A DNA stretch of 64,000 bases from an uncultured Clostridia bacterium (GTDB lineage: Bacteria > Bacillota > Clostridia > Peptostreptococcales > Anaerovoracaceae). This document shows positions 44,834 to 52,705 of the stretch, piece after piece. Location of the stretch: positions 186,001 through 250,000 of the forward strand of contig CALIBC010000180.1 of assembly GCA_938045615.1 (NCBI GenBank), written 5' to 3'. The translations under genes were made by a program, and so were the position numbers. The notes beneath the pieces were generated by a model that did not search any database, had not been told where the DNA came from, and was given only the letters and a program-made list of their open reading frames with translations. The number at the start of each line of letters is the position of its first letter. Within the stretch, counting starts at the first letter, position 1.

Positions 44834-46151
44834 GCCTATCGTAGCGGTCGTCGGCAGACCAAACGTAGGAAAGTCGACTTTTTTCAACGCCATAGTGGGA
44901 AAGAGAATTTCAATAGTAGAAGACACACCGGGAGTGACACGCGACAGGATATATGCGGAGGCCGAATGGAACGGAGTGCACTTTGGTATGATTGACACGG
45001 GAGGGATAGAACCCTCCGGAAACGGCACAATCCTTTCAGGGATGCGAGAGCAGGCGCAGATAGCCATGGACATGGCAAATGTAATTTTGTTTATCGTGGA
45101 TGGCAGAGAAGGAATGACAGCGACCGATGAAGAAGTGGCGGCAATTTTAAGGAAAACCGGAAAAAAGGTACTTTTAATCGTAAATAAGGTTGACAATCCA
45201 AGAAAGCCTGCCGACAATATATATGACTTCTACTCTTTGGGTCTGGGGGAACCGATCCCCGTCTCGGCGACAAACAAACTGAATTTCGGCGATGTGCTGG
45301 ATGAGATTTGCGACGGTTTTGCGCCGGGTAAAATGCAAGAGGAAGATGAAAAAATACGTATCGCAGTAATAGGAAAACCGAATGTGGGAAAGTCGTCGTT
45401 GATCAATTCGCTGATCAGAGAAAACCGCATGATAGTTTCAGACATGGCAGGAACAACGAGAGATTCCGTCGATACTCCGGTAAAGTGGCATGGAAATGAT
45501 TATGTGCTGGTCGATACCGCAGGCATAAGAAGACATTCCAAAGTCAGTGAGAATATTGAAAAATACAGTGTCGTCCGTGCCATTGCGGCCATAGAAAGGG
45601 CGGATGTGTGCATACTCATGATAGACGCCGCGGATGGACTTACGGAGCAGGACAAGAAAATTTGCGGTATTGCCCATGAGGCGGGCAAAGGAATACTCAT
45701 AGCCGTAAACAAGTGGGATCTCATAGATAAAGACAATACCACCATGGGCGAATTCACGAAAAAAATAAAATCGGAATTATTGTTCGCATCGTACGCACCC
45801 CTGGTATTCATCTCCGTAAAAGACAAAATCCGTCTTAACGATGTTATGGGTATTGCGACAAAGATCGCAAACATACGCGCAGTCAGAATTCCAACGGGCA
45901 AGCTTAACAGTCTGATCGCTGATGCGATGATGATCAAGCAGCCTCCGTCGGACAAGGGGAAAAAACTGAAAATCTATTATGCCGCACAGATTGGAGTAAA
46001 GCCGCCATTGTTTTCTTTTCAGGTCAACAGCAGGCAGCTGATGCACTTCTCATACTCCAGATATATAGAGAACAGGATTAGGGAAACTTTTGGATTTGAA
46101 GGAACTTCGATTAAATTCGTATTCAGGGAAAAAAGGGAGAAAGAACAATAG
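44826..46151 (+). CDS. der: Ribosome-associated GTPase Der (EngA)
   Basis: Der is a double-GTPase needed for 50S subunit assembly. The 441-residue protein has two G domains (G1 GRPNVGKST and GKPNVGKSS; G3 DTGGIEP and DTAGIRR; G4 NKVD and NKWD) and a KH-like C-terminal domain. The start overlaps ftsY, and the stop directly abuts plsY. Confidence 0.97.
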   Translation: MDKPIVAVVGRPNVGKSTFFNAIVGKRISIVEDTPGVTRDRIYAEAEWNGVHFGMIDTGGIEPSGNGTILSGMREQAQIAMDMANVILFIVDGREGMTATDEEVAAILRKTGKKVLLIVNKVDNPRKPADNIYDFYSLGLGEPIPVSATNKLNFGDVLDEICDGFAPGKMQEEDEKIRIAVIGKPNVGKSSLINSLIRENRMIVSDMAGTTRDSVDTPVKWHGNDYVLVDTAGIRRHSKVSENIEKYSVVRAIAAIERADVCILMIDAADGLTEQDKKICGIAHEAGKGILIAVNKWDLIDKDNTTMGEFTKKIKSELLFASYAPLVFISVKDKIRLNDVMGIATKIANIRAVRIPTGKLNSLIADAMMIKQPPSDKGKKLKIYYAAQIGVKPPLFSFQVNSRQLMHFSYSRYIENRIRETFGFEGTSIKFVFREKREKEQ

Positions 46152-46775
46152 ATGATTGATTATAAATTCATTCTGGTAATAGTAATTGCGTACTTTATGG
46201 GCAACATTTCTCCGTCAACCATACAGGCAAAGAAGAGCGGTGTGGATATCAAGAGCGAAGGGAGCGGAAATGCCGGAACGACGAATGCTTTCAGAGTTCT
46301 TGGAGCCAAAGCAGCGCTGATTACGTTGGTCGTGGATGTCGGAAAAGGGGTACTTGCGGTATTCATGGGTGAGATATTTTCAACGCATCTTGCCGCTATG
46401 TACTGCGTCCTTGCTGTGCTTTTGGGTCACGTTTTCCCCGTCATATACAAGTTCAAGGGTGGAAAAGGAGTCGCAGTCGCATTCGGAGCTACAGTTGCAA
46501 TCGACTGGAGGATGGGGTTGTGCCTACTTGCGGTTGTTTTGACGGTATTTTTGATAACCAAAACCGTATCCATGGCGGCGCTTGTAGGAACGATATCGTA
46601 TCCGCTTGTGGCATATTTTTTCGAACCCGACTTTTTCCATATAGGAACCGTGGCGGCGGCTATAGTGTTATTCATGCATAGAAGCAACATAAAGAGGATA
46701 ATACACGGGGATGAACAGAAAATAGTCAGATCGCGCAAGAAAGGCGAGGATGTAGAGGATATCGAGGATATATAG
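46152..46775 (+). CDS. plsY: Acyl-phosphate:glycerol-3-phosphate acyltransferase PlsY
   Basis: PlsY is the membrane enzyme that transfers the acyl group from acyl-phosphate to glycerol-3-phosphate, after PlsX. The 207-residue protein has the three conserved loops: EGSGNAGTTNAFRVLG, GHVFPVIYKFKGGKGVAVAFG and the C-terminal MHRSNIKRIIHG. An extra acidic tail (EDVEDIEDI) is present. It abuts der and precedes gpsA, which makes glycerol-3-phosphate. Confidence 0.96.
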   Translation: MIDYKFILVIVIAYFMGNISPSTIQAKKSGVDIKSEGSGNAGTTNAFRVLGAKAALITLVVDVGKGVLAVFMGEIFSTHLAAMYCVLAVLLGHVFPVIYKFKGGKGVAVAFGATVAIDWRMGLCLLAVVLTVFLITKTVSMAALVGTISYPLVAYFFEPDFFHIGTVAAAIVLFMHRSNIKRIIHGDEQKIVRSRKKGEDVEDIEDI

Positions 46776-46811
46776 ATTTAGTTATTGAGTTTTATTGAAA
46801 GGTAAGTTGAG

Positions 46812-47810
46812 ATGAAGAAAATTGCCGTGATAGGAGCGGGTAGCTGGGGCACCGCATTGGCCATCACCTTAAGCAACAAAGGACATGATGTGAAAATATG
46901 CGACGTTGACAGTCAACATGTCACCGATATGCGTAGAAACAGAGAAAACGCCAAATACCTTCCGGGTATAAAGTTCAACGATAATCTGAGCGTGGTTGAA
47001 ACAAATGAGGAGGCACTGACCGGAACGGAAATAGCATTATTTTCCGCTCCGGCGCAACATTTCAGAAGTGCGTTTAAAAGCGCGATCCCTCACCTCAAAG
47101 AAAACATGGTGGTGGTAAATGTGGCAAAGGGTATAGAACAGGAAACGCTTTTAAGGATGTCGGAGATAGCATATTCGCTGATGCCTGATGTAAAGTATGT
47201 GGTTTTGTCGGGACCTTCCCATGCTGAGGAAGTGGGCAGGCTGATGCCTACCACCGTTGCTGTGGCGTCGAAGGAAATAAAACTTGCCGAATATATACAG
47301 CATGAATTTTCCACGGACAGATTCAGAATATACACAAACGATGATGTCTGTGGAGTGGAGCTTGGAGGCTCGTTGAAAAACATAATAGCACTCGGTGCGG
47401 GGATTTCCGACGGTATCGGTTTCGGTGACAACGCCAAAGCTGCTCTGATGACGAGAGGAATAACGGAAATGCAACGGTTGGGAGAAAAACTGGGCGCAAA
47501 GGCAAGCACATTTGCGGGACTTACGGGAGTCGGGGATTTGATCGTGACCTGTACAAGCATGCATTCCAGAAACAGGCGTTGCGGCATCATGATAGGTGAG
47601 GGAGTAAGACCGTCGGAAGCCACGGAAAAGATCGGAATGGTCGTGGAGGGCATGTTCACGGCGGTTGCCGCATATGAGCTTTCAAAAAAAGTGGGAGCCG
47701 ATATGCCGATAACCCACTGTATATATGAGTGTATAAACGAGAGGATCACGGCGCAGGAGGCGGTTGAAGTTTTGATGAGCCGTAACAAGAAAAACGAAAT
47801 GAATATTTAA
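46812..47810 (+). CDS. gpsA: Glycerol-3-phosphate dehydrogenase, NAD(P)+
   Basis: GpsA reduces dihydroxyacetone phosphate to glycerol-3-phosphate for phospholipids. The 332-residue protein has the N-terminal nucleotide fold GAGSWGTALA, the KGIE motif in VVNVAKGIEQET, LSGPSHAEEV and the catalytic-domain stretch GVELGGSLKNIIALGAGI. It follows plsY by 36 bases with an AAAGGTAAG ribosome site. Confidence 0.96.
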   Translation: MKKIAVIGAGSWGTALAITLSNKGHDVKICDVDSQHVTDMRRNRENAKYLPGIKFNDNLSVVETNEEALTGTEIALFSAPAQHFRSAFKSAIPHLKENMVVVNVAKGIEQETLLRMSEIAYSLMPDVKYVVLSGPSHAEEVGRLMPTTVAVASKEIKLAEYIQHEFSTDRFRIYTNDDVCGVELGGSLKNIIALGAGISDGIGFGDNAKAALMTRGITEMQRLGEKLGAKASTFAGLTGVGDLIVTCTSMHSRNRRCGIMIGEGVRPSEATEKIGMVVEGMFTAVAAYELSKKVGADMPITHCIYECINERITAQEAVEVLMSRNKKNEMNI

Positions 47811-47832
47811 AGGAAACATTTAGGACGATTTG

Positions 47833-49161
47833 ATGAAAAAAACGTTTCATATTACGACATTCGGCTGTCAGATGAACGAGCATGATTCGGAGATTCTTGC
47901 CGGACTTCTTGACGATATGGACTATAAACCTGCGGAAACGCGCAGTGAGGCGCAAGTTGTGATACTGAACACCTGCAGCGTAAGGGAAAATGCCGATAAG
48001 AGATTTTTCGGCACTCTAGGGCAGCTTAAAAAAAAGAAACTCGAGAATAATGACAATATCGTATGCGTATGCGGATGTATGATGCAGCAACAGCATATAA
48101 TAGATACTGTAAAAGAAAAATATCCGTGGGTGGATATAATCTTCGGCACTCACAATATCCACAGATTTCCTGAACTTCTGTCAAGCGTTGTAAGTCAGAA
48201 GACCAAGGCGGTGGAAATATGGGAAGACGGCAGGGACATAGTCGAAGATCTGCCGATGAAAAGACTTTATCCTACAAAGGCGCTTGTAAACATAATGTAT
48301 GGTTGCAATAATTTCTGCACTTACTGCATAGTTCCGTATACGAGAGGACGGGAACGCAGCAGAAGCCCCGAAAGTATAGTCGGCGAAGTCAGGAAACTTG
48401 CGGAAGACGGAGTGGTTGAGGTGATGCTTCTGGGGCAGAACGTCAATTCCTACAGAGGCCGGGACACGGATGGAAACTGTTGCGATTTCGCTTCTCTGAT
48501 CGAGAGGATTGCCACGGTGAGGGGGATTGAGAGGATAAGATTCATGACCTCGCATCCGAAGGATCTTTCAGATGAGCTTATAGACGTATTCAAAAGATGT
48601 GATAAGCTATGCAAAAATATCCATCTACCGGTACAGTCGGGAAGTGACGAGGTCATGCGCAGGATGAATAGGCATTATGACAGAAAACGTTACTTGTCTG
48701 TGGTAGACAAGCTCAAACAAGCGGTGCCGGGAATAACCATATCGACCGACATTATAGTCGGATTTCCCGGTGAGACGGAAGAGCAATTTGAGGAGACAAT
48801 GAGTCTTGTGGAGAAAGTTCGATATGATTCAGCTTTTACATTTCTGTACTCGGTAAGACGGGGAACTCCCGCTGCAAACTTCAAAGAACAGGTGCCTGAA
48901 GATATAAAACATGACAGATTTAACAGGCTTGTGGAGCTTGTCGATCGGATAAGCGCCGAAAAGAACAGGATTTACGAGGGTAGGACGGAGCGTGTCCTTG
49001 TGGAAGGAAGAAGCAAGCGAAATACAAATGCACTTTCGGGAAGAACCGACGGTTTCAAACTCGTCAATTTCAAAGGAGATGAAAGTCATATAGACAGGTT
49101 TGTCGATGTGAAAATAACCAAGGGCAAGACTTTCAGCCTGGAGGGTAAAATAGTGGAATGA
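47833..49161 (+). CDS. miaB: tRNA-2-methylthio-N6-isopentenyladenosine methylthiotransferase
   Basis: MiaB adds a methylthio group to i6A37 of tRNAs. The 442-residue radical-SAM protein has the N-terminal UPF0004 domain with three cluster Cys (TFGCQMNEHDSE, NTCSVREN, CVCGCMMQQ), the radical-SAM CxxxCxxC in YGCNNFCTYCIVPYTRGRE, and a C-terminal TRAM domain. ATG 47833 follows TTAGGACG; the TTG just before it is less likely. Confidence 0.96.
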   Translation: MKKTFHITTFGCQMNEHDSEILAGLLDDMDYKPAETRSEAQVVILNTCSVRENADKRFFGTLGQLKKKKLENNDNIVCVCGCMMQQQHIIDTVKEKYPWVDIIFGTHNIHRFPELLSSVVSQKTKAVEIWEDGRDIVEDLPMKRLYPTKALVNIMYGCNNFCTYCIVPYTRGRERSRSPESIVGEVRKLAEDGVVEVMLLGQNVNSYRGRDTDGNCCDFASLIERIATVRGIERIRFMTSHPKDLSDELIDVFKRCDKLCKNIHLPVQSGSDEVMRRMNRHYDRKRYLSVVDKLKQAVPGITISTDIIVGFPGETEEQFEETMSLVEKVRYDSAFTFLYSVRRGTPAANFKEQVPEDIKHDRFNRLVELVDRISAEKNRIYEGRTERVLVEGRSKRNTNALSGRTDGFKLVNFKGDESHIDRFVDVKITKGKTFSLEGKIVE

Positions 49162-49164
49162 AAG

Positions 49165-49206
49165 TTTTCATACAAGTGAAATTGTAGAGGTTCACTTGTA
49201 TGAAAA
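49165..49206 (+). terminator. Perfect 16-bp hairpin between miaB and murT-like gene
   Basis: TTTTCATACAAGTGAA (49165-49180) and its exact complement TTCACTTGTATGAAAA (49191-49206) flank a 10-base loop. The right arm ends with only four A and no T-run follows on the + strand, so it may be a processing or attenuation site rather than a full terminator. Confidence 0.55.
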
Positions 49207-49247
49207 GATGGCATGATGGAATTTTATGCATGGAAGGTGAAAGGCGA

Positions 49248-50612
49248 ATGAGATTTTTTCCGGCGCTGTTGTTGGGCAAACTGCTCAATTTGGCGATAAA
49301 TATAATCGATAAAAATAGAGGCTCAAATTTTTCGGGACAGTGGGCGATGAAGCTAGATCCGATGATGCTGAAGCACTTCAAAGGTGTAGATACGTCAAAG
49401 GTTCTTTTCATAACGGGTACCAACGGGAAGTCAACTACCAACAATCTTGTAAATCACATTCTGCGTCAAAACGGAAAGACAGTGGTATCCAATCTTGAGG
49501 GAGCCAACCTCATATACGGTCTGGCGACTTCTCTGATAAAGGCGAGCAATATATTCGGAAAAGTGAGAGCCGATTTCTTTGTGTTTGAGACCGACGAGAG
49601 ATTTCTTCCGCTCATATGTGAACAGCTATCCGCAGAAAACCTGCTTATAACCAATTTGCAGAAGGATCAGGTGCAGAGAAACGGCGACCCTGATTTTATA
49701 TACAGGAGAATAAAGAACGTTGTAGAGGGCAGGGGGATGCGTCTTTTCCTGAATAATGAGGAGCCCCGTGCCAAGTCCTTTGATACTTATGCGAAAGAAG
49801 TCGTGAGTTTTGGAGCGGGAAAACACAGTGAGTCCTTTAAGAAAAACGGTAGCTACGTCACAATGGCTTGTCCCAAATGTCATCGCAAAATCACCTTTGA
49901 ATATTACAATAATGACGGTATCGGATCGTTCAGATGTAAAAACTGTGGTCATTCCGGTAGCGAAAAAGCGGATTACAGCGTGGAAAACACAGATTTCGAG
50001 CGGAGAAAATTCACCTTGCGAGGGACGGAATTCCGCATGCCGTACGACACTCCTTACATGCTGTACAACTATTCTGCGGCAGTTGCCGTGGCAGAAAAGT
50101 TTGCGGGAATCGCTCCCGAGGATGCTGCAAAGGCATTCGACACGTTCAAAAACGTGGGCGGACGTTTCGAAATACTGCGCTATAAAGGCAAGACCATAAA
50201 GTATATGCGGATAAAACAGGAGAACCCCGAAACTTTGCAGACGAGTATAAATGTTATGGCGTCGGATAGCGAAAGAAAAATGGTTTGCTTGGGACTCTGC
50301 CCGCTGGTCGACTTAATACCGCATTATGCAAACACCTTCTACGCATATGATTGTGACTTCGGAAAGCTCATAAAATCCGACGTGGAAAGATATTTCTGCT
50401 TTTCGGAACGCGTCTGCTACGACACCGCAAACAGATTGATCTACGAGGGTGTGGATCCGTCCAAAATAGAGGTTGCGGACACCGAAGATGTCGAAACCAT
50501 ATTCAGGCAGATAGAAAATGCGCAAACCGATAATATTTATCTTATAACGTGGTTACACACATATGAGCATATGGAAAAGTATATAAAGAAAGAAGGAGGG
50601 ATAAATGAGTGA
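49248..50612 (+). CDS. Divergent MurT-like Mur ligase
   Basis: The 454-residue protein resembles MurT, the ligase half of the MurT-GatD complex that amidates lipid II glutamate. It has the ATP loop FITGTNGKSTTNN, a four-Cys zinc ribbon inserted in the middle domain (CPKC and CKNC, 70 bases apart) and the C-terminal DUF1727 region. In that region the usual NDN-ADG-DVSWIWD stretch is replaced by GLCPLVDLIPHYANTFYAYD, although an Asp-x-Asp remains. ATG 49248 follows GGAAGGTG; ATGs at 49200 and 49230 are less likely. It is paired with an unusual GatD. Confidence 0.8.
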   Translation: MRFFPALLLGKLLNLAINIIDKNRGSNFSGQWAMKLDPMMLKHFKGVDTSKVLFITGTNGKSTTNNLVNHILRQNGKTVVSNLEGANLIYGLATSLIKASNIFGKVRADFFVFETDERFLPLICEQLSAENLLITNLQKDQVQRNGDPDFIYRRIKNVVEGRGMRLFLNNEEPRAKSFDTYAKEVVSFGAGKHSESFKKNGSYVTMACPKCHRKITFEYYNNDGIGSFRCKNCGHSGSEKADYSVENTDFERRKFTLRGTEFRMPYDTPYMLYNYSAAVAVAEKFAGIAPEDAAKAFDTFKNVGGRFEILRYKGKTIKYMRIKQENPETLQTSINVMASDSERKMVCLGLCPLVDLIPHYANTFYAYDCDFGKLIKSDVERYFCFSERVCYDTANRLIYEGVDPSKIEVADTEDVETIFRQIENAQTDNIYLITWLHTYEHMEKYIKKEGGINE

Positions 50613-51387
50613 TTTCAGGATAGCATGGCTGTTTCCGGACACCCTTTTTCTGCACGGAGAACGTGGGAATCTGCTTGCACTTGCGAGATTTGCGCAGCTT
50701 GCGGGATTTGAACCGGAAGTCATCAAAGTGGATTTTGACACCGAGAACTTCAATCCCTCCGATTTCAACTTGATATTTTGCGGCCCGGGTGAGATAGTGT
50801 CATTTCCGTCGGTCGTGGAATGGATGATTCCGTTTAAAGAAAAACTCGTTTCTTTTATGGAATCGGGAAGGCCTCTTATCGTTATCGGCACCTCCGTGGG
50901 CATATTCGGCAAGAAAGTTGTCAGAAACCGGAACACTTTTGTGGATGCAGGCGAATTTCCGGGGCTTGGTATCGTGGATCTCATCTACAGTGAAAATGAT
51001 GAAGTATACGGCGATGACATTTACTTCGAGTGCGAATACGGCGGTCAAAGGATGGAGTTGATCGGCAATCAGATACAAATGGGCGATCTTTATATTGGGA
51101 AAGAAAAACCCTTCGGTATCCTTAAATACGGATACGGGAATACCGGAAATGACAGAAACGAGGGTCTACTGCATCGGAATTCTATTTTTACCAATACACT
51201 CGGACCTATGCTGACGTGCAATCCGTGGCTTACAGAGACTCTTATAAAGGTAGCTGCGGAGCATTCTGCGCTCGATCCGCAAAAGATAACTTTCAACGAT
51301 GAGTTGGAGAGGAAATCATTTCAGACAAAGAGGGATTTTATATCAAAAAAGGTGAGTCGGTTGAAAAACTGCCCACGCCCTGAGTAA
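50605..51387 (+). CDS. GatD-like glutamine amidotransferase homologue lacking catalytic Cys and His
   Basis: A 260-residue class I amidotransferase-like protein next to the MurT-like gene, overlapping it by eight bases. The fold-typical stretches remain (NLLALARFAQLAGFEPEV, CGPGEIVSF, FGILKYGYGNTGND). In GatD the nucleophile sits in a CGGYQxxG motif; here the matching segment is GTSVGIFG with Gly95 in place of Cys. The catalytic His normally seen in HGPLL is Leu199 in TLGPML. Hydrolysis of glutamine is therefore not expected. Confidence 0.8.
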   Translation: MSDFRIAWLFPDTLFLHGERGNLLALARFAQLAGFEPEVIKVDFDTENFNPSDFNLIFCGPGEIVSFPSVVEWMIPFKEKLVSFMESGRPLIVIGTSVGIFGKKVVRNRNTFVDAGEFPGLGIVDLIYSENDEVYGDDIYFECEYGGQRMELIGNQIQMGDLYIGKEKPFGILKYGYGNTGNDRNEGLLHRNSIFTNTLGPMLTCNPWLTETLIKVAAEHSALDPQKITFNDELERKSFQTKRDFISKKVSRLKNCPRPE

Positions 51388-51460
51388 AGAAGAGCGTATT
51401 TTACAGGGATTTGGAGCATACAGGCACGAATTATACGAATTGGATTCAAGGAGGAATAAT

Positions 51461-51736
51461 ATGGAAATACTTGACAAGATTACCGATGCGGCGAAATTTG
51501 CGGGAGAGAGAGCAAGCGACGCCATAGAAACCACTAAACTGAAATCGAAGATTTACAACGAAAATAAGGCTATAAACGAGGAAGTTCTGATGATAGGCAA
51601 GTTTTTCTTCGCAAAAATCAAGGCCGGGGAGATTGAAGCCAATGAAGAAATACAGGGGATAATCGACAGAATAGATGCCCACAATCTGACCATAAAGGAA
51701 TTGAAGGAGGCGCTGGTAGCTCTTGCGAATGAATAA
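51461..51736 (+). CDS. Small coiled-coil protein, unknown function
   Basis: The 91-residue product is mostly helical and charged (FAGERASDAIETTKLKSKIY, then AHNLTIKELKEALVALANE). It resembles short conserved proteins of Clostridia that often precede a zinc-ribbon region, but the Cys residues are missing here. ATG 51461 follows AAGGAGG with good spacing. It overlaps the next gene by eight bases, so it may assist the protease. No function can be assigned. Confidence 0.75.
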   Translation: MEILDKITDAAKFAGERASDAIETTKLKSKIYNENKAINEEVLMIGKFFFAKIKAGEIEANEEIQGIIDRIDAHNLTIKELKEALVALANE

Positions 51737-52442
51737 AAAGTATATGCCGTACCTGATCATCTTGGGTGCGATGGTGGTGTTGAATCTGCTGAACGGCCGA
51801 TTCAGCAACTTTGGAGGCTGGATATACAATCAACTGATGATGATCCCCGGGATAGTCGTGGGGCTGGCTTTCCACGAATTTGCCCACGGGTTTGTGTCTC
51901 ACAAGCTGGGGGATCCCACGCCTAAAATGCAGGGCAGACTTACATTGAACCCCGCCGCACACATAGATCCCATAGGATTTCTTTGCCTTTTCTTTGCGGG
52001 TTTTGGCTGGGGCATTCCCGTTCAAATTGATATGCGTTATTACAAACATAAACGACGCGACGAATTTCTGGTTTCAATCGCCGGGGTGGTAATGAATCTC
52101 TTGATAGCATTGATATTTGCGGTTATATTGAGATTCATCGTTCACAGCAGCAGTGAATTTTTCATATCACAATTGGGAGAGATTATTGTGCAGATCCTCC
52201 AATACGGAGTTTTTATAAATCTTGTTCTGATGATCTTCAACCTGCTTCCTGTGCCGCCGCTCGACGGCTTCGGCATTCTTACGCAGATCTTTGATTTGCG
52301 GAAATACTCATGGTATGATGTGGTCTACCGGAATGGAATGTTCATTTTGCTGGCATTGATTTTCTTTGATATTATCAAGGTTGTCTTGAATCCCTGCGTG
52401 AACTTCTTCTGGAATTTGATCTCCGGCGCGATAATCTATTGA
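51729..52442 (+). CDS. Site-2-protease-like M50 family membrane metalloprotease
   Basis: The 237-residue membrane protein has the zinc motif HEFAH (about residue 49) in VGLAFHEFAHGFVSHKLGD, the LNPAAHIDPIG stretch, and the third-ligand motif NLLPVPPLDGFG. About six hydrophobic segments are seen. These intramembrane proteases cut signalling proteins, though many short members (YwhC/Rip-like) have unknown targets. It is the last gene of the run, followed by a strong terminator. Confidence 0.88.
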   Translation: MNKKYMPYLIILGAMVVLNLLNGRFSNFGGWIYNQLMMIPGIVVGLAFHEFAHGFVSHKLGDPTPKMQGRLTLNPAAHIDPIGFLCLFFAGFGWGIPVQIDMRYYKHKRRDEFLVSIAGVVMNLLIALIFAVILRFIVHSSSEFFISQLGEIIVQILQYGVFINLVLMIFNLLPVPPLDGFGILTQIFDLRKYSWYDVVYRNGMFILLALIFFDIIKVVLNPCVNFFWNLISGAIIY

Positions 52443-52506
52443 TGCAATTTCCTAATTACAAGGATGTTGGCCTATTGTAATGTCGTAAAGATAAGCAAAG
52501 TATTTT

Positions 52507-52559
52507 AAAAAGTAAAATCCGTGTTTTGGATTGGAATTTCAACGGATTTTACTTTTTTT
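52507..52559 (+). terminator. Strong Rho-independent terminator
   Basis: AAAAAGTAAAATCCGT (52507-52522) pairs exactly with ACGGATTTTACTTTTT (52542-52557) around a 19-base loop, ending in seven T. It closes the long housekeeping run. A small separate dyad, ATTACAA/TTGTAAT, lies at 52455-52481. Confidence 0.85.
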
Positions 52560-52570
52560 ACGAGATTTTG

Positions 52571-52597
52571 TTAGCACTCATGCAAAGAGAGTGCTAA
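52571..52597 (+). promoter_or_regulatory. CIRCE operator (HrcA binding site)
   Basis: TTAGCACTC (52571-52579), a nine-base spacer and GAGTGCTAA (52589-52597) form a perfect CIRCE element. HrcA repressor bound here is expected to control clpB as a heat-shock gene. Confidence 0.95.
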
Positions 52598-52604
52598 ATT
52601 TTTA

Positions 52605-52633
52605 TTGATTTTTGCTTTGATATGTTTTAGAAT
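52605..52633 (+). promoter_or_regulatory. clpB promoter
   Basis: TTGATT (52605-52610) and TAGAAT (52628-52633) are 17 bases apart. The promoter starts eight bases downstream of CIRCE, an unusual order because CIRCE more often lies over or after the start site. Confidence 0.65.
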
Positions 52634-52705
52634 ATATACATAAAAGCTGTACAGCGAAATGAAAACCGTATATTAGGACTATGAAAAAGAAGAGGGGTGG
52701 TATTT

